DNA of 8,827 nt from Rhodocyclaceae bacterium. GTDB taxonomy: Bacteria; Pseudomonadota; Gammaproteobacteria; Burkholderiales; Rhodocyclaceae. The stretch spans positions 1 through 8,827 of the forward strand of contig DAIEEM010000317.1 of the NCBI GenBank assembly GCA_027325905.1, given 5' to 3'. Below the pieces are notes generated by a model. It was not told the DNA's origin. It worked only from the letters and a program-made list of their open reading frames with translations, and did not search any database. Shown here piece by piece: positions 8,815-8,827 of this stretch. The translations under genes were made by a program, and so were the position numbers. Position 1 is the first letter of the stretch; every line of letters starts with the position of its first letter.

Positions 8815-8827
8815 TCGACACCGAGGT

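Noticed and set aside
8701..8822. Target-site duplication flanking the inverted repeat
   Set aside because: The flanking octamers match at only six of eight positions and the left one includes the rlhA stop codon, so insertion cannot be claimed.

Overview
The window is high-GC, densely coded DNA. It most resembles a betaproteobacterium, perhaps of the Rhodocyclales type. That placement is inferred from base composition and from the EttA and RlhA sequences; no rRNA or other taxonomic marker is present. It looks like ordinary chromosome: no insertion sequence, integrase, phage gene, tRNA, rRNA or CRISPR array was seen. I found no multi-gene novel system here. The items worth a second look are single-gene oddities and intergenic structures.

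Layout. (1) Positions 2-949 hold the C-terminal part of an L-lactate permease, cut by the window edge. A perfect 15-bp stem-loop follows, then a two-TM methyl-accepting chemotaxis protein (1013-2809) whose likely sensor is a cysteine-containing C-terminal cytoplasmic domain. (2) A convergent gene for an unrecognised 326-residue protein (2802-3782, minus) overlaps the chemoreceptor's end by 8 bp. (3) Divergent from it are ettA (3888-5552, ABC-F translation factor) and, 21 nt downstream, a long-form ATP phosphoribosyltransferase hisG (5574-6452), probably one operon. (4) A 93-residue unknown protein (6469-6750, minus) converges on hisG and diverges from rlhA (6844-8706), a U32-family 23S rRNA hydroxylation enzyme. 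(5) The last 120 bases carry a nested inverted repeat of about 106 bp with 28-nt arms.

How the genes may relate. The permease and chemoreceptor could link lactate uptake with behaviour. EttA and HisG share a transcript and both respond to adenylate energy status in studied relatives. EttA and RlhA both act on the ribosome, and both appear to lack a Shine-Dalgarno sequence. These links are inferences from gene order and family knowledge.
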